Origin: Streptomyces sp. DH-12
Lineage (GTDB): Bacteria > Actinomycetota > Actinomycetes > Streptomycetales > Streptomycetaceae
Direction of reading: 5' to 3'
Assembly (NCBI RefSeq): GCF_002899455.1
Contig: NZ_PPFB01000001.1
Location: 1-64,000 of the forward strand
DNA: 64,000 nt
Shown here: piece by piece, positions 1 to 8,519 of the stretch
How the letters are laid out: every line of letters starts with the position of its first letter
How positions within the stretch are numbered: position 1 is the stretch's first letter
The notes under the pieces: model-generated
Told to the model about the DNA's origin: nothing
Database searches by the model: none
The model's input: only the letters and a program-made list of their open reading frames with translations
Program-made: the position numbers and the translations under genes

Positions 1-91
1 CGGCCCCGCTGCGCGGTGCCGTCAACGGGCTTTTGGCCTGGGCGGCGAGAGGGTTGGACAGGGTGGGGTATTAGGGTGACTTGGCGTTGGT

Positions 92-850
92 TCAGGTCGG
101 TTGGTAAGCCTTCCACCAGCCGGGGGATCGGTGGGCTGACGTCAAGAGCTCTCTGAAGAGATCTTCCTCGAAGAGCAATCCGAAAATTTCCTCGGGTACT
201 TGCTTGTCGTTGATGACAACTGTGGGCGTTCCCGGGCCCAGAGGCTCGTCACCGTTGGCGCCGTCATACGCTTTTTGGGAGTCCTTGACGAAAGTTTCGT
301 ACTTCATCGTTTTGACGGCATGGTCGAAGCTGTCACTGCGCAGGCCGTTCACCTCGTCGGCAAGGTCGAGCAGAGTGCTGGTGGTGAAGCCGCCTCAGCT
401 CTCGACCTCGATCTGGTTCTGGAACAGCACTTCGTGGTACTCCACGAACTTGTCGGCCTCCAACGCGGCCCGCAATGCGTTGACAGCGCGCTTCGAACCG
501 TCTCCTCCCAGACGGTCATCGCGGAACGAGGCGAAGGTGTACTCCGTTTTGGTCTCACGGTCGACCGTCATCTCCCGGAGGGCTGAGGCGCCGCCGAGGT
601 TTTCGAACTCTTCCACCACCGGGCACCGCGGGTCCTCATACACCCGGACCTTGGGCGGCGCGGCGGGGTCCCCCACCACGATCGTCGTGCCGTCGGGGGC
701 CAGCTGCTCTGGCAGCTGTTCCGCATCCGCGTAGGGCGGGATTTTGCTTCCCTGGGTGCTCGTCGGTGTCTGTTCGCCGCACCCGGTCAGCATCAGCCCT
801 AGCGCACCTGCCGTCATGGCGGCGGCTGTGCGGTTGCGGTGTCTTGTCAT
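92..850 (-). pseudogene. DsbA-like thioredoxin-fold lipoprotein, interrupted by an in-frame TGA
   Basis: Translation from the ATG at 850, behind a GGGAGGGG ribosome site, gives a lipoprotein signal peptide ending at an LTGC lipobox. A thioredoxin-fold domain follows with the motif DPRCPVVEEF, where the second cysteine of the usual CPxC is absent. A TGA at 397-395 stops it after about 150 residues. The same frame then runs on to 92 with the rest of the fold, including the cis-proline loop GTPTVV. The protein was probably a membrane-anchored extracytoplasmic disulfide or periplasmic-type thioredoxin-like protein. Because both halves are in one frame, a single nonsense change explains the break. 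The stop is not at the catalytic cysteine, so selenocysteine recoding is unlikely. A sequencing error remains possible. Confidence 0.7.
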
Positions 851-1197
851 CGGATCCCCTCCCTGGACTGGCAAGACCTTAGATGGTCTTGTCGGGGAGC
901 GCATGCGTATTCGATCACATGGTGGATCCTTGGTTTCCCTTCGTCGGTGCTGGATCGCAGGACGGGGGCGCCCAGCGTGTCTGCTTCATTTTTGATAGCG
1001 GATAGACTCTGGGGTCGGCTCGCACCGTCCTGGATGGGTCCACAGGGATATCGAGTTCATACGTGTTCTTCTTGAAGGCAGAGCGGTACTCGGGTGATCA
1101 CATCAGCGGGTGAAGCCGTTCTGGCTCATCTACGTGCACGTTTACTGCTTTCCGCCGCGGGGGCGGACCAGCGGCACCAAGGAGAAGGCAGACGGGT
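851..1197. other. Intergenic, no gene recognised
   Basis: This stretch lies between the divergent lipoprotein and helicase remnants. I see no conserved reading frame, RNA gene or clear hairpin in it. Confidence 0.5.
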
Positions 1198-1800
1198 ATG
1201 TCAGCCTCACACCGGTCCGATCGGCTTGGCGCGGTCCTCCGTGCCCTCGAGCTTTCTGCAAGATCGCTTGTGCCCGAGTGCGGGCTCCGCACTCAGGTGA
1301 TCATGGCGATCGGGTCAGGGAAGACGAGGGTGGCGGTCCGCAGCGCGGAAAAACTCCAGGCGGGGCGTGTGCTGGTGCTCGTGCCCTCGCTCGGTCTCCT
1401 GGCGCAGACCGAGACCGTGTGGTGTGAGGGGGCTGCCGGGGGCCGGTGATCGGGGTGTTCTCGCTGCGGGGCGAGCTACGTCAGCCTCGGCCTGGGCACG
1501 CTGCGGGTCTGGCGGCTTGGGGTCCGATCGTCGCGGACGAGGCCCACCGGGTTTCGGGCCGGATCAGGAAGCCGTGGGCGGTTGTCCACGACAGTCAGAA
1601 GGTCCCCTCCCTGCGCCGCGGCCTGTGCATGACTGCCACGCCCCGGCTGTGGCAGCGGAAGAAGGATGCCGAGGGCGCGCGCCGGGTGAGCTGGTCGCGA
1701 GCATGGAAGACGATCCCGAGGGCCCTTTCGGAAGCAGGGCGTTCACTTTGACCCTCTCGGAGGCCATCGACCGGGAGGGTCTGCGCTCCCTGGCGGCAGG
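1198..1800 (+). pseudogene. Remnant of a large DEAD/DEAH-box helicase
   Basis: Three reading frames carry consecutive pieces of one protein. The first (1198-1449) has the Walker A motif AIGSGKT and motif Ia LVLVPSLGLLAQT. The second (1446-1751) has the DEAH box IVADEAHR and motif III MTATPR. The third resumes near 1690 with a segment reading GPFGSRAFTLTLSEAIDR. The order matches the N-terminal third of the long superfamily 2 helicases, with helicase-associated repeats, that are common in Streptomyces. The piece between motif Ia and the DEAH box is shortened, and everything after about 1800 is missing. At least two frameshifts and a truncation make it non-functional. Such helicases are often found near plasmid and chromosome ends. 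Confidence 0.75.
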
Positions 1801-1939
1801 GGTTCGGCGGGTTTCGAGGCCGATCGGGTCAGGTTCACGCGGCGGCGCTGAGCGTTGCGGCAGCTCTCCCTTGCGCGAGCGCGCCTTCGCCGCCCGGAGG
1901 AGGACGGGGGTGAGCCGGGGTATCTGTGTGCGTCGATGG

Positions 1940-2564
1940 AGCCCGCACGGTCCGGGACGAGGCGCCTTGGCCACTGTCAGGCGCGGAAGGCCACGGTGTC
2001 TCGTCCTGGCGCGGGTGGGCCGGCGGGGCCGGTGGCGGCGCCTGCGGGTTCGCCGTCAGCCGCTCATCCTGCTCACGGGCGTTGCGGATGCGGGCCATCG
2101 CACCGTGTGCCCGGCCGCGGCCGCCGCGGAGCCGCCGTGGCCGCAGTGGGCCGGCGGTGCTTTGCGTGCCCGCGGTGCCGAGGCGGACGGCGGAAGCGGT
2201 GGCCGGTGGTTTGTTGCGGGCCGGCTCGGCCCGCCGCTTCTTGTGTTCCTGGAGCCGGTGACGGCGCTGCGCCGCCCTCACCGTGCGGTGGCCGGCATGG
2301 CCGTTGCCGTGGCGTGTGGTTCTTGCCGGCTCGGCCTTCAGGGCCGTGGTGGCCGGGCGCTGCGGAAAGACGTGGTCGCGGGTGGGTGCGAGCGCTGTGC
2401 CGGGGTGGGATTGCAGGCGCGTCTGCAGCCGCTGAACGGCCGTCCAGGTCGTCCAGGTCGTCCAGGTCGTCCAGGTCGTTCGTCGGCTCGTCCCAAAGCA
2501 GCGGCTCCGGTCCCCTGTCCGCGAGGACGCCGGCCGAGGCGGGAGGGGAACGCTCACCGTGCAA
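1940..2564 (-). pseudogene. Remnant of an ABC-F family ATPase
   Basis: One minus-strand frame contains PLLWDEPTNDLD, the Walker B and D-loop of a soluble ABC-F ATPase. Immediately after a 9-bp repeat array the similarity moves to another frame. There, degenerate matches to the linker and second domain can be followed: HPGTALAPTRDHVF resembles the H-loop, then come a GNGHAG segment, GAMARIRNA, RLTANPQAPPP and RQDETPWP. ABC-F proteins of this kind protect the ribosome from macrolides, lincosamides and streptogramins. The first nucleotide-binding domain before Walker B is missing and frameshifts are present, so no product is expected. It may be a former resistance gene; that role is inference from the family. 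Confidence 0.6.
2441..2479. repeat. Tandem 9-bp repeat (four units) in the ABC-F remnant
   Basis: The unit CGTCCAGGT occurs four times head to tail, followed by CGT. On the minus strand it encodes repeated Asp-Asp-Leu directly after DEPTN, so it expands the D-loop codons of the ABC-F remnant. The reading frame of the remnant changes at this array. Confidence 0.9.
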
Positions 2565-2967
2565 GAGGGTGCCGGGCGGCCGCGGTTAGGGCCGCGGCCT
2601 GTGTCGTCGCCTGCTCCGGTGCCGCGGGACCCGTCGCCCGGTGGACCCGTCCCGAGGGTCGCGAAAGGAGACGAGCCTCGCGGCACCGGCCCGGGTGTCT
2701 TCCGCTACGTCGCCGCGGCCCACCATCGCCTGGCTGCACGGGTTTTGCCGCCTGCGCGTCCGCGGGGGACGACGCGACGGCGCCCACGAGGTTTCCCGGC
2801 CTGACCGTGTGCTGGGTCGTTCATCGTCACGTCCAGCGGCCGCGTCAGAGACGGTCGGTCTTTGCGCGGCAGCCGTGATCAGACGGAAGAAGACCGGCAC
2901 GAGGAACTGCCGGCGGCTTCCCCTGCGGCGCCGTCCGTCTCGCTGACACCGCCCCGCCCGCTCCCGC
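2565..2967. other. Intergenic, no gene recognised
   Basis: This follows the last gene of the ten-gene minus-strand operon. The frames open here on both strands have arginine-rich, low-complexity translations with no motif. No convincing terminator hairpin was found. Confidence 0.5.
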
Positions 2968-4038
2968 TCACACGTGATGCCGAAAGCAGATGGACCCCCA
3001 GACGTAGCCGGGTCCGATCGAGGCCAGGATCATCCGGTCGCCGTGCGCGACACGGTTTTCCATGACCTCGTGCAGCACGGTGAACGGGCTCGCCGCTGCC
3101 GTGTTGCCGAGGAAGGGAACCGTGAGCGGTATGCGCCCGGGCTCGATGCCGAGCACTCGCGCCGTCTCGCGGAGAATGTTGAGGTTGGCCTGGTGGACGG
3201 CGAAGTGCTCGATGTCGGTCACCTCCGTGCCGGCTCGGCGCGCGGTCTCCAGGATCGTGGCGGGAAGCTTGTCGGTGGCCATCCGCCACACCGCCTTCCC
3301 GTCCATCTTCAGGTAGTGCTCACCGGCCGCCACCGTGGCGCCGGTGGTCGGCATGCGGGTCCCGCCCGCACGGATCTGCACGTCCGGCGCGGGCTCGGTA
3401 TCGGTGTGCCAGGCCACGATCCCGTACCCGGGCTCGGTCCGCCCGAGGACCACCGCGCCCGCGGCATCGCCCAGGAACGGGCGCAGGGTCCGGTCGGCCG
3501 GGCCGACCGCGCGGGATCCGGCGTCCGCGCCGATGACGAGAACGTTTCGGAAGTGCTGGTTCTGGAGCAGGTGTGCCGCGGTGAAGATCCCGTGGACCGC
3601 GCCGGCGCAACCGACTTGCGTGAGGTCCAGCGGGAGGGCCGACCGGGCGCCGATGGCGTGCATCACCGTCAGGGCCGTTCCGGGAAGCGGCTGGTCGGGA
3701 GTGAAGGTGGCGACGATCACGGCGTCGATCGCACAGGCCGGGACTCCGCTGCGTTCCAGGGCTTGGTGCGCCGCCGCGATCGCCATGTCGGAGGTGACCT
3801 GGCCCTCCGCCAGGTACCGGCGTTCCTGGATCCCGGTGCGCGTGGTGATCCACTCGTCGGTGGTGTCGAGCGTACGTACGAGTTCGGTGTTGCTCACCAC
3901 TCGTTCGGGCAGGTAGAGCCCGGTACCCATGATGCCCACCGGGTGGGTCAGGCCCGTGCCCTCCCCGGGCCGGGGCGCCTCGAGCAGTGCCGTACCGCTG
4001 TGCGAGGAGTGTGCGGTGCCGGACGCGGTGACGTGCAT
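2968..4038 (-). CDS. 3-oxoacyl-ACP synthase III family protein (KAS III)
   Basis: This is a thiolase-fold ketosynthase of about 356 residues, normal for FabH-type enzymes apart from a 30-residue N-terminal extension. The Cys-His-Asn triad is intact: Cys144 in VGCAGAVHG, His282 in VHQAN and Asn312 in FLGNTAAAS. Family members condense an acyl-CoA starter with malonyl-ACP, or transfer acyl groups in secondary metabolism. The ATG at 4038 sits behind GAAGGGAAG and starts 2 bp after the preceding stop codon, so it is the last gene of the ten-gene operon and is translationally coupled. The neighbouring KAS III-like gene lacks a normal triad, so this is probably the only true condensing enzyme of the pathway. 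Substrate is unknown. Confidence 0.9.
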   Translation of the reverse strand: MHVTASGTAHSSHSGTALLEAPRPGEGTGLTHPVGIMGTGLYLPERVVSNTELVRTLDTTDEWITTRTGIQERRYLAEGQVTSDMAIAAAHQALERSGVPACAIDAVIVATFTPDQPLPGTALTVMHAIGARSALPLDLTQVGCAGAVHGIFTAAHLLQNQHFRNVLVIGADAGSRAVGPADRTLRPFLGDAAGAVVLGRTEPGYGIVAWHTDTEPAPDVQIRAGGTRMPTTGATVAAGEHYLKMDGKAVWRMATDKLPATILETARRAGTEVTDIEHFAVHQANLNILRETARVLGIEPGRIPLTVPFLGNTAAASPFTVLHEVMENRVAHGDRMILASIGPGYVWGSICFRHHV

Positions 4039-4040
4039 GG

Positions 4041-5108
4041 TCACTTCCCTTCGTGTGTGTCGTGCTCCCCGAGAACAGCGGTGATCCTGAACAGCGCGCA
4101 CGTCACGAACGAGGCGCCGTTGCTCGCCATCAGGACGTGGTCACCGGGGCCCACCTGCCCGGTGCGCAGCAGATGGTCGAGCGAGAGCACGTGATCGGCG
4201 GTGCCCAGATGGCCGAGGTCACGGCCGAGTTCCAGCATTCCCTTGTCCGGATCGATACCGAGCGGGCCCAGCACACTGCGTACGTACTCGGGCCCGCCGC
4301 AGAAGACATGCGTGACCCGTGTGATCTGTCCGGGCTCGACACCGGCGTCGGCCAGGGTCCGCTCGCCGAGCACCGTCCGCATCCTGGCCAGCCGGTTCTT
4401 CGCCTCGGTCAGCTTCCGCGGCTCGCGTGCGGCGTACTCGGCGATACGGGCGCCCACATGGATCTGCCGGCCCAGCGACGCCTCGGGCGGGAACAGCGGC
4501 AGGTCCCCGCGGTACATCTCCTCCAGATCGGGCAGCGAGGCCGAGTTCAGAGCCAGCAGCTCCGCGACACCGGGCCGGCGGGAGAGCACCAACGCGGCCC
4601 CGCCGTCCCCCAGGATCGTCCCACGATTGGTCTTGAACGGACCCGAGGCGTAACTCCAACGATCGATCGTCGGTACACCGAAGTTATCCGCACCAGTGAT
4701 CAACACCGCAGTACGTTCCACACTCTGGAGGTAGCCCACGGCGAGTTCCATGGCGCCGAGCATCCCGTTGCAGGCTTGGTAGACGGCGAACGCCGGGGCC
4801 TGGCCGCCGATGGTCCTTTGCTGTACGTAGTGCTGGGGCGGCCAGATGACCGCCCCCTGGTGGAATCCGTACGCGTGGAACAACGCGTCGATCTCGTCGG
4901 TGCGGTGGCCGGAGCAGGCCAGGGCCCGGCGCGCGGCCAGCACCGCCATCTCCGGCGCCGGCATGTCACCGGCGACCGCGGCACCGGTCCAGCCGCTGGC
5001 CTGCCACGCCTGCCGGTCGTACAGGCCGAGTTCCACCGCGCGTTCGGCGGGCATCGAGGGCGGGAGGTAGGCGCCGGTGCCGGCGATGTGCATTCCTTCG
5101 ACCTTCAC
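4041..5108 (-). CDS. KAS III-like protein with altered active site (probable acyltransferase)
   Basis: The protein has 355 residues and an overall ketosynthase III fold. Cys113 in YQACNGMLG fits the nucleophile and His267 in THVFCGG fits the general base. At the place of the conserved asparagine it has His300 in GHLGTADH. Members with a changed triad, such as CerJ-type proteins, transfer acyl groups to sugars or other acceptors instead of making carbon-carbon bonds, so acyl transfer is the likelier activity; this is inference. The GTG start overlaps the TGA of the upstream kinase gene as GTGA and has a GAAGG ribosome site. It lies directly before the canonical KAS III gene. Confidence 0.85.
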   Translation of the reverse strand: MKVEGMHIAGTGAYLPPSMPAERAVELGLYDRQAWQASGWTGAAVAGDMPAPEMAVLAARRALACSGHRTDEIDALFHAYGFHQGAVIWPPQHYVQQRTIGGQAPAFAVYQACNGMLGAMELAVGYLQSVERTAVLITGADNFGVPTIDRWSYASGPFKTNRGTILGDGGAALVLSRRPGVAELLALNSASLPDLEEMYRGDLPLFPPEASLGRQIHVGARIAEYAAREPRKLTEAKNRLARMRTVLGERTLADAGVEPGQITRVTHVFCGGPEYVRSVLGPLGIDPDKGMLELGRDLGHLGTADHVLSLDHLLRTGQVGPGDHVLMASNGASFVTCALFRITAVLGEHDTHEGK

Positions 5109-5743
5109 GCTGCCGCCTTCTCGTGCTCATGCGCGCGCACGTGTTCCAGGACCGTGTCGACGACCACGGGGAAGGCCCCGTGGGCGTCGACCACCGTCCA
5201 GCCGAACCGGTCCGCCCAGGTGTCCAGGACCTCGTGGATCTTCTGCTGGTGGCTCAGGAAGCTCTCTTTCGAGCAGCTCATGTCCAGGCCGCACTCGTAG
5301 GGCACCGCGCGCTCGCCCATGCGCTCCCAGGCCGTCTCGGGGTCCGAGCGCAGATACACGACGATGTCGGCGGGCGGCAGCCCCGCGCCCACCGCCTCCA
5401 CCCACGGCGGTTCCATCCCGTACGCGATCTCCCCGGCGGCGTGTTTCATCCAGTAGCCGTCGAGCAGCAGCACCTCCGCGGGGTCCGGGGGGGACTGGCG
5501 GTCCGTGACGGATGCCACGGCCGCCCACAGGAGGAACATCACACGGGACTTCGGTGCCATCCGGACCGCGCAGGTACGGACACGGCGTTCGTCGGGCTTG
5601 ATGAAGTCGGCGAACGGATACTCGGGGTTGTCGATGATGTCCCAGCGGTCGGCGACGGTGGCGGATCCGCCCAGCGCCTCCGCAACGGCGCGGGTCACCG
5701 TCGTCTTCCCGGCGCCGTCGGCGCCGACTATCGCGACGATCAC
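5105..5743 (-). CDS. dTMP-kinase-like P-loop kinase
   Basis: The product has 212 residues and begins with the P-loop GADGAGKTT at residues 7-15. Length and fold features agree with the thymidylate kinase family: an aspartate-arginine pair after the first helix, a middle VLLLDGYW strand and a YLRSDPETAWERM lid-like segment. Thymidylate kinases phosphorylate dTMP, but copies inside biosynthetic operons often act on other small phosphate acceptors. A housekeeping role is unlikely because both ends of the gene overlap operon neighbours by 4 bp. The upstream partner is a nucleotidyltransferase, so the pair may phosphorylate or nucleotidylate a pathway intermediate. That is a guess from context. 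Confidence 0.8.
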   Translation of the reverse strand: MIVAIVGADGAGKTTVTRAVAEALGGSATVADRWDIIDNPEYPFADFIKPDERRVRTCAVRMAPKSRVMFLLWAAVASVTDRQSPPDPAEVLLLDGYWMKHAAGEIAYGMEPPWVEAVGAGLPPADIVVYLRSDPETAWERMGERAVPYECGLDMSCSKESFLSHQQKIHEVLDTWADRFGWTVVDAHGAFPVVVDTVLEHVRAHEHEKAAA

Positions 5744-6897
5744 GGGGCGGCCACCTTCGGGTGACAGCTGAACTCCGGTTCCGGCCTGATGATCTGCGGA
5801 TCGGGTGTGCCCGCGGCCGCAGACCCCCGCACCGCCCCGTACGCGGCCAGGCTCGCCACCGCCGCCTCGACGTCCGTGATGTCCGCGGGCACGTCCTGGG
5901 GCGCGAGCCGGGACAACGGACGCCCGTCAAGGGCCCGCCAGAGCCGGACCACGGCTTCGGAGACCCGGTAACCCTCGTCGGGGCCGACCAGCGCCCAGCC
6001 GTCGGTGAAGCGCAGCGGGGTGAAATAGGCCGAGCGTCGCGCACCGTCGCCCTGCGGCACGGACGGCTCCGGCAACTCTGCCAGCGGCTTGTCCCAGCCC
6101 TCGACGACACCGTGGGCCATCAGCGTCCCGGCGGCCCACAGGCGCTGCTCGGTCACGGCTCTGACCGTCTGCTCGTCCGCGCCGGAGTCCGGGTGCAGGA
6201 CGCGGTGGTTGAGCCGCCAGACATGGTCCAGCCACGGCGCGGTCGTCGCGGTGCGGGCCAGCCGCCGGTAGTGGAACTTCGGACCGAAGTACACATCGCC
6301 CGCGGCGGCCAGTACCGCCTCGCAGGCGTACTCAAGCGCCAGGGCCGACGCGGTCGCGGCCGTCAGCAGGTCGCCGCACTTCAGGGCCCCGTACGCGTCC
6401 TCCGCCATGGCCGAGGAGATGTTGCCGTTACGCACCAGGTTGATCTGACGCACGACGTCGAAACTGAAGGCTCCGAACGGTTCGCGCCACTCCGGCCCCA
6501 CGTGCAGCGGCACGCCGGTGACGATCCGGATCAGCGCGTTGAGGGCTTTCACCTCCATCCCGATCTGCGCGCGGTCGGCGCCGGTGACCCGGTACTCGCA
6601 GGCCAGCTCGAGCAGGGCGCGCACGCGCTCAGCGGGCACCGGGTTGACGTGCACGGGCACCGGGCCGTACTCGATCACGACCTCGCTGTCGGGCAGGCCC
6701 TCACCGACCACGTAGAGGTCGACGTCGGAGGTGCCGTGCCCGAGGCCGACGGCGAAGCTGCCGCCGAGCACCGCCAGCCGGACCCGTTCCGGGCCGCCGA
6801 GCCGGCCGGCGACGACCCCTTCGGCCGCGGCGATCTGCTCGGGCGAGAACCGCATGTCCGGCACGGCCCAGGACAGCACGGAGTCGGTGGTGGTCAT
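5740..6897 (-). CDS. Nucleotidyltransferase-fold protein
   Basis: Starting at the ATG at 6897, behind AAAGGAA, the product is about 385 residues. The N-terminal quarter has the nucleotidyltransferase signature GGSFAVGLGHGTSDVDLYVV, with the paired aspartates that bind metal. The middle is helical. The C-terminal 90 residues look like a winged-helix or PqqD-like module followed by a variable tail. Minimal nucleotidyltransferases transfer NMP groups to small molecules or proteins; the substrate here is unknown. The ATG overlaps the stop of the NTF2-like gene (ATGA) and the stop overlaps the GTG of the kinase gene, so expression is tightly coupled. An antibiotic-modifying activity is possible but not indicated by the sequence. 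Confidence 0.75.
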   Translation of the reverse strand: MTTTDSVLSWAVPDMRFSPEQIAAAEGVVAGRLGGPERVRLAVLGGSFAVGLGHGTSDVDLYVVGEGLPDSEVVIEYGPVPVHVNPVPAERVRALLELACEYRVTGADRAQIGMEVKALNALIRIVTGVPLHVGPEWREPFGAFSFDVVRQINLVRNGNISSAMAEDAYGALKCGDLLTAATASALALEYACEAVLAAAGDVYFGPKFHYRRLARTATTAPWLDHVWRLNHRVLHPDSGADEQTVRAVTEQRLWAAGTLMAHGVVEGWDKPLAELPEPSVPQGDGARRSAYFTPLRFTDGWALVGPDEGYRVSEAVVRLWRALDGRPLSRLAPQDVPADITDVEAAVASLAAYGAVRGSAAAGTPDPQIIRPEPEFSCHPKVAAP

Positions 6898-7334
6898 CAG
6901 GATTCCTTTCGCGTGGGCCGGCGCGGCCACGTGGCGTGCGGCTCGCACGCCCCGTCCGGCCGGGCGTGCCAGTACTCGTGCAGTCCCCGGCACCGGCCGT
7001 CCGGGGCGAAGGAGAGGAACAGACACCCTGCTGCCGTACGGGCCGCGCCGGTGTCCGGGTCGTGCAGCACGCACCACCACTCCAACGCGACGCGGTCACC
7101 GGCCACGACCGGTTCAGCGAACCAGATGTCCGGGTCGCGCTGGCGTCGGAGCGTCCCGGTCCAGTGCTCGCGTATCGCCTCCCGGCCCACGTGCGGCTCG
7201 CTGAAGGGGCCTTGCCGGTACCAGGCGTCCTCGGTGAACAGCGCGGCGATCCCCTCCGGGTCGCGGCCGCGCCAGCCGGACTCGAACGCCGCGATCCAGG
7301 CATCCACGGGCCGCTCCGTGTACGGCGCGCTCAC
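6897..7334 (-). CDS. NTF2/SnoaL-like protein
   Basis: The product is 145 residues when started at the GTG at 7334, which overlaps the P450 stop as GTGA. It has the cone-fold pattern of the NTF2 superfamily: an N-terminal helix (VDAWIAAFESGWRGRD), ALFTEDAWYRQGPF, GREAIREHW and a C-terminal EYWHARPDG strand. SnoaL-like members act as cyclases, hydroxylases or small binding proteins in polyketide pathways, while others are dehydratases or isomerases. A longer frame runs upstream inside the P450 gene, but coupling and length favour the GTG. It sits between the P450 and the nucleotidyltransferase and probably acts on the same intermediate. No catalytic residue can be assigned with confidence. Confidence 0.8.
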   Translation of the reverse strand: MSAPYTERPVDAWIAAFESGWRGRDPEGIAALFTEDAWYRQGPFSEPHVGREAIREHWTGTLRRQRDPDIWFAEPVVAGDRVALEWWCVLHDPDTGAARTAAGCLFLSFAPDGRCRGLHEYWHARPDGACEPHATWPRRPTRKES

Positions 7335-8509
7335 CGCGGGCCCCAGGCCACGGGAAGCGACCAGACCCCGCGGATGAACATTCCGTCCCGCCAGGCGAGC
7401 CGGTCCGCCTCGACAGCGACTCTCAGGTCCGCGAACCGCCGGAGCAGCGCAGCGATGGCGACCTCCGCCTCGACACGGGCATGCGCGGCGCCCAGACACA
7501 TGTGCCGGCCGTATCCGAAACCCAGCTGCGGGTTGGCCACACGGTCCGTACGGAACTCATCAGCGCTCTCGAACACCGAAGGGTCCCGGTTAGCGGCATC
7601 GGTCGACGGGACCACCACCTGCCCGGGACACAACCGGACACCAGCGAGATCGGCCTCCTCGACGACCACGTGCGGCTGTCCGCCGGTACCGTTGAACCAC
7701 ACCCAGCGCAGGCACTCCTCCACCGCACCAGGTGTCCCGGAGGGGTCCTCACGCAGTGCGGCGACCAGGTCCGGCCGGGCGAGGATCTCCATGACGCAGC
7801 AGGAGAGGAAGTTGGTCGTCGTCTCCCCTCCGGCCACCATCAGGCCCAGCCCGAAGGTGGAGATCTCCACGTCGGAGAGCTCACCGGCCTGAAGCAGTGC
7901 CGTGAGGATGTCGTCCCCCGGAGTGCCGGCGGACATGGCCTCGCGCCGCTCGGTGAGCTGTGCCTCGAAGTAGGCGTACATGTGGGTGTGAGCGGCGTCC
8001 ACCTCCTCCTTCGTGCACCTCCCGGCCGACATCATCGCGTTGACCCAGGGCAGGAACAGCTCCGTGTCCGCCGGGACCCCGAGCATGTCGCAGATCACGC
8101 CGTAGGCGAGCGGCGTGGTGAACCCGGCCACCAGGTCGGTGGGTGATCCGGTCTTCTCCATGCCGTCGATCAGGTTCTCCGCCAGCCGTTCGATCCCGGG
8201 TCGCGCGGCCGCGGCCTGCCGGTGGGTGAACCAGCTCTGCACTGCCCTGCGCCGACGGGTGTGTCTCGGGGCGTCGCTGGTCACCAGCGCCAGCGCCTCG
8301 CTGCGTCGGGCGAAGAGGGGTCCGTTGTGCCACGCCTCACGGCTGAAGCGGTCGTCCGACAGCACGGTGCGCACGTCGGCGTGGCGGGTCACGAGCAGCG
8401 CCTTGTGGTCGCCCGGCAGGTCCACCGGGATGAGCGGCCTCTCGCGCAGCACCTTGAGATGGCCGGGATCGAGCGCGACCCCGGGCCGCGCTTCGAACGG
8501 GAGTTTCAT
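7331..8509 (-). CDS. Cytochrome P450
   Basis: This is a soluble bacterial P450 of 392 residues, full length for the CYP105/107 type. The heme-binding motif FGYGRHMCLG places the cysteine ligand near residue 338. The I-helix oxygen-activation motif is AGGETT and the K-helix has EECLRW. It would hydroxylate or epoxidise a pathway intermediate using an external ferredoxin and reductase, neither of which is encoded nearby. The ATG follows the dikinase stop by about 10 bp and the TGA overlaps the next gene, so it belongs to the same transcript. Substrate is unknown; the AfsA-like and KAS III neighbours suggest an acyl-derived one. Confidence 0.92.
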   Translation of the reverse strand: MKLPFEARPGVALDPGHLKVLRERPLIPVDLPGDHKALLVTRHADVRTVLSDDRFSREAWHNGPLFARRSEALALVTSDAPRHTRRRRAVQSWFTHRQAAAARPGIERLAENLIDGMEKTGSPTDLVAGFTTPLAYGVICDMLGVPADTELFLPWVNAMMSAGRCTKEEVDAAHTHMYAYFEAQLTERREAMSAGTPGDDILTALLQAGELSDVEISTFGLGLMVAGGETTTNFLSCCVMEILARPDLVAALREDPSGTPGAVEECLRWVWFNGTGGQPHVVVEEADLAGVRLCPGQVVVPSTDAANRDPSVFESADEFRTDRVANPQLGFGYGRHMCLGAAHARVEAEVAIAALLRRFADLRVAVEADRLAWRDGMFIRGVWSLPVAWGPR

Positions 8510-8519
8510 GTCGTCCTCT

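Noticed and set aside
395..397. Selenocysteine at the in-frame TGA of the lipoprotein gene
   Set aside because: The position is not catalytic, no recoding hairpin is apparent, and the active site already lacks a cysteine.
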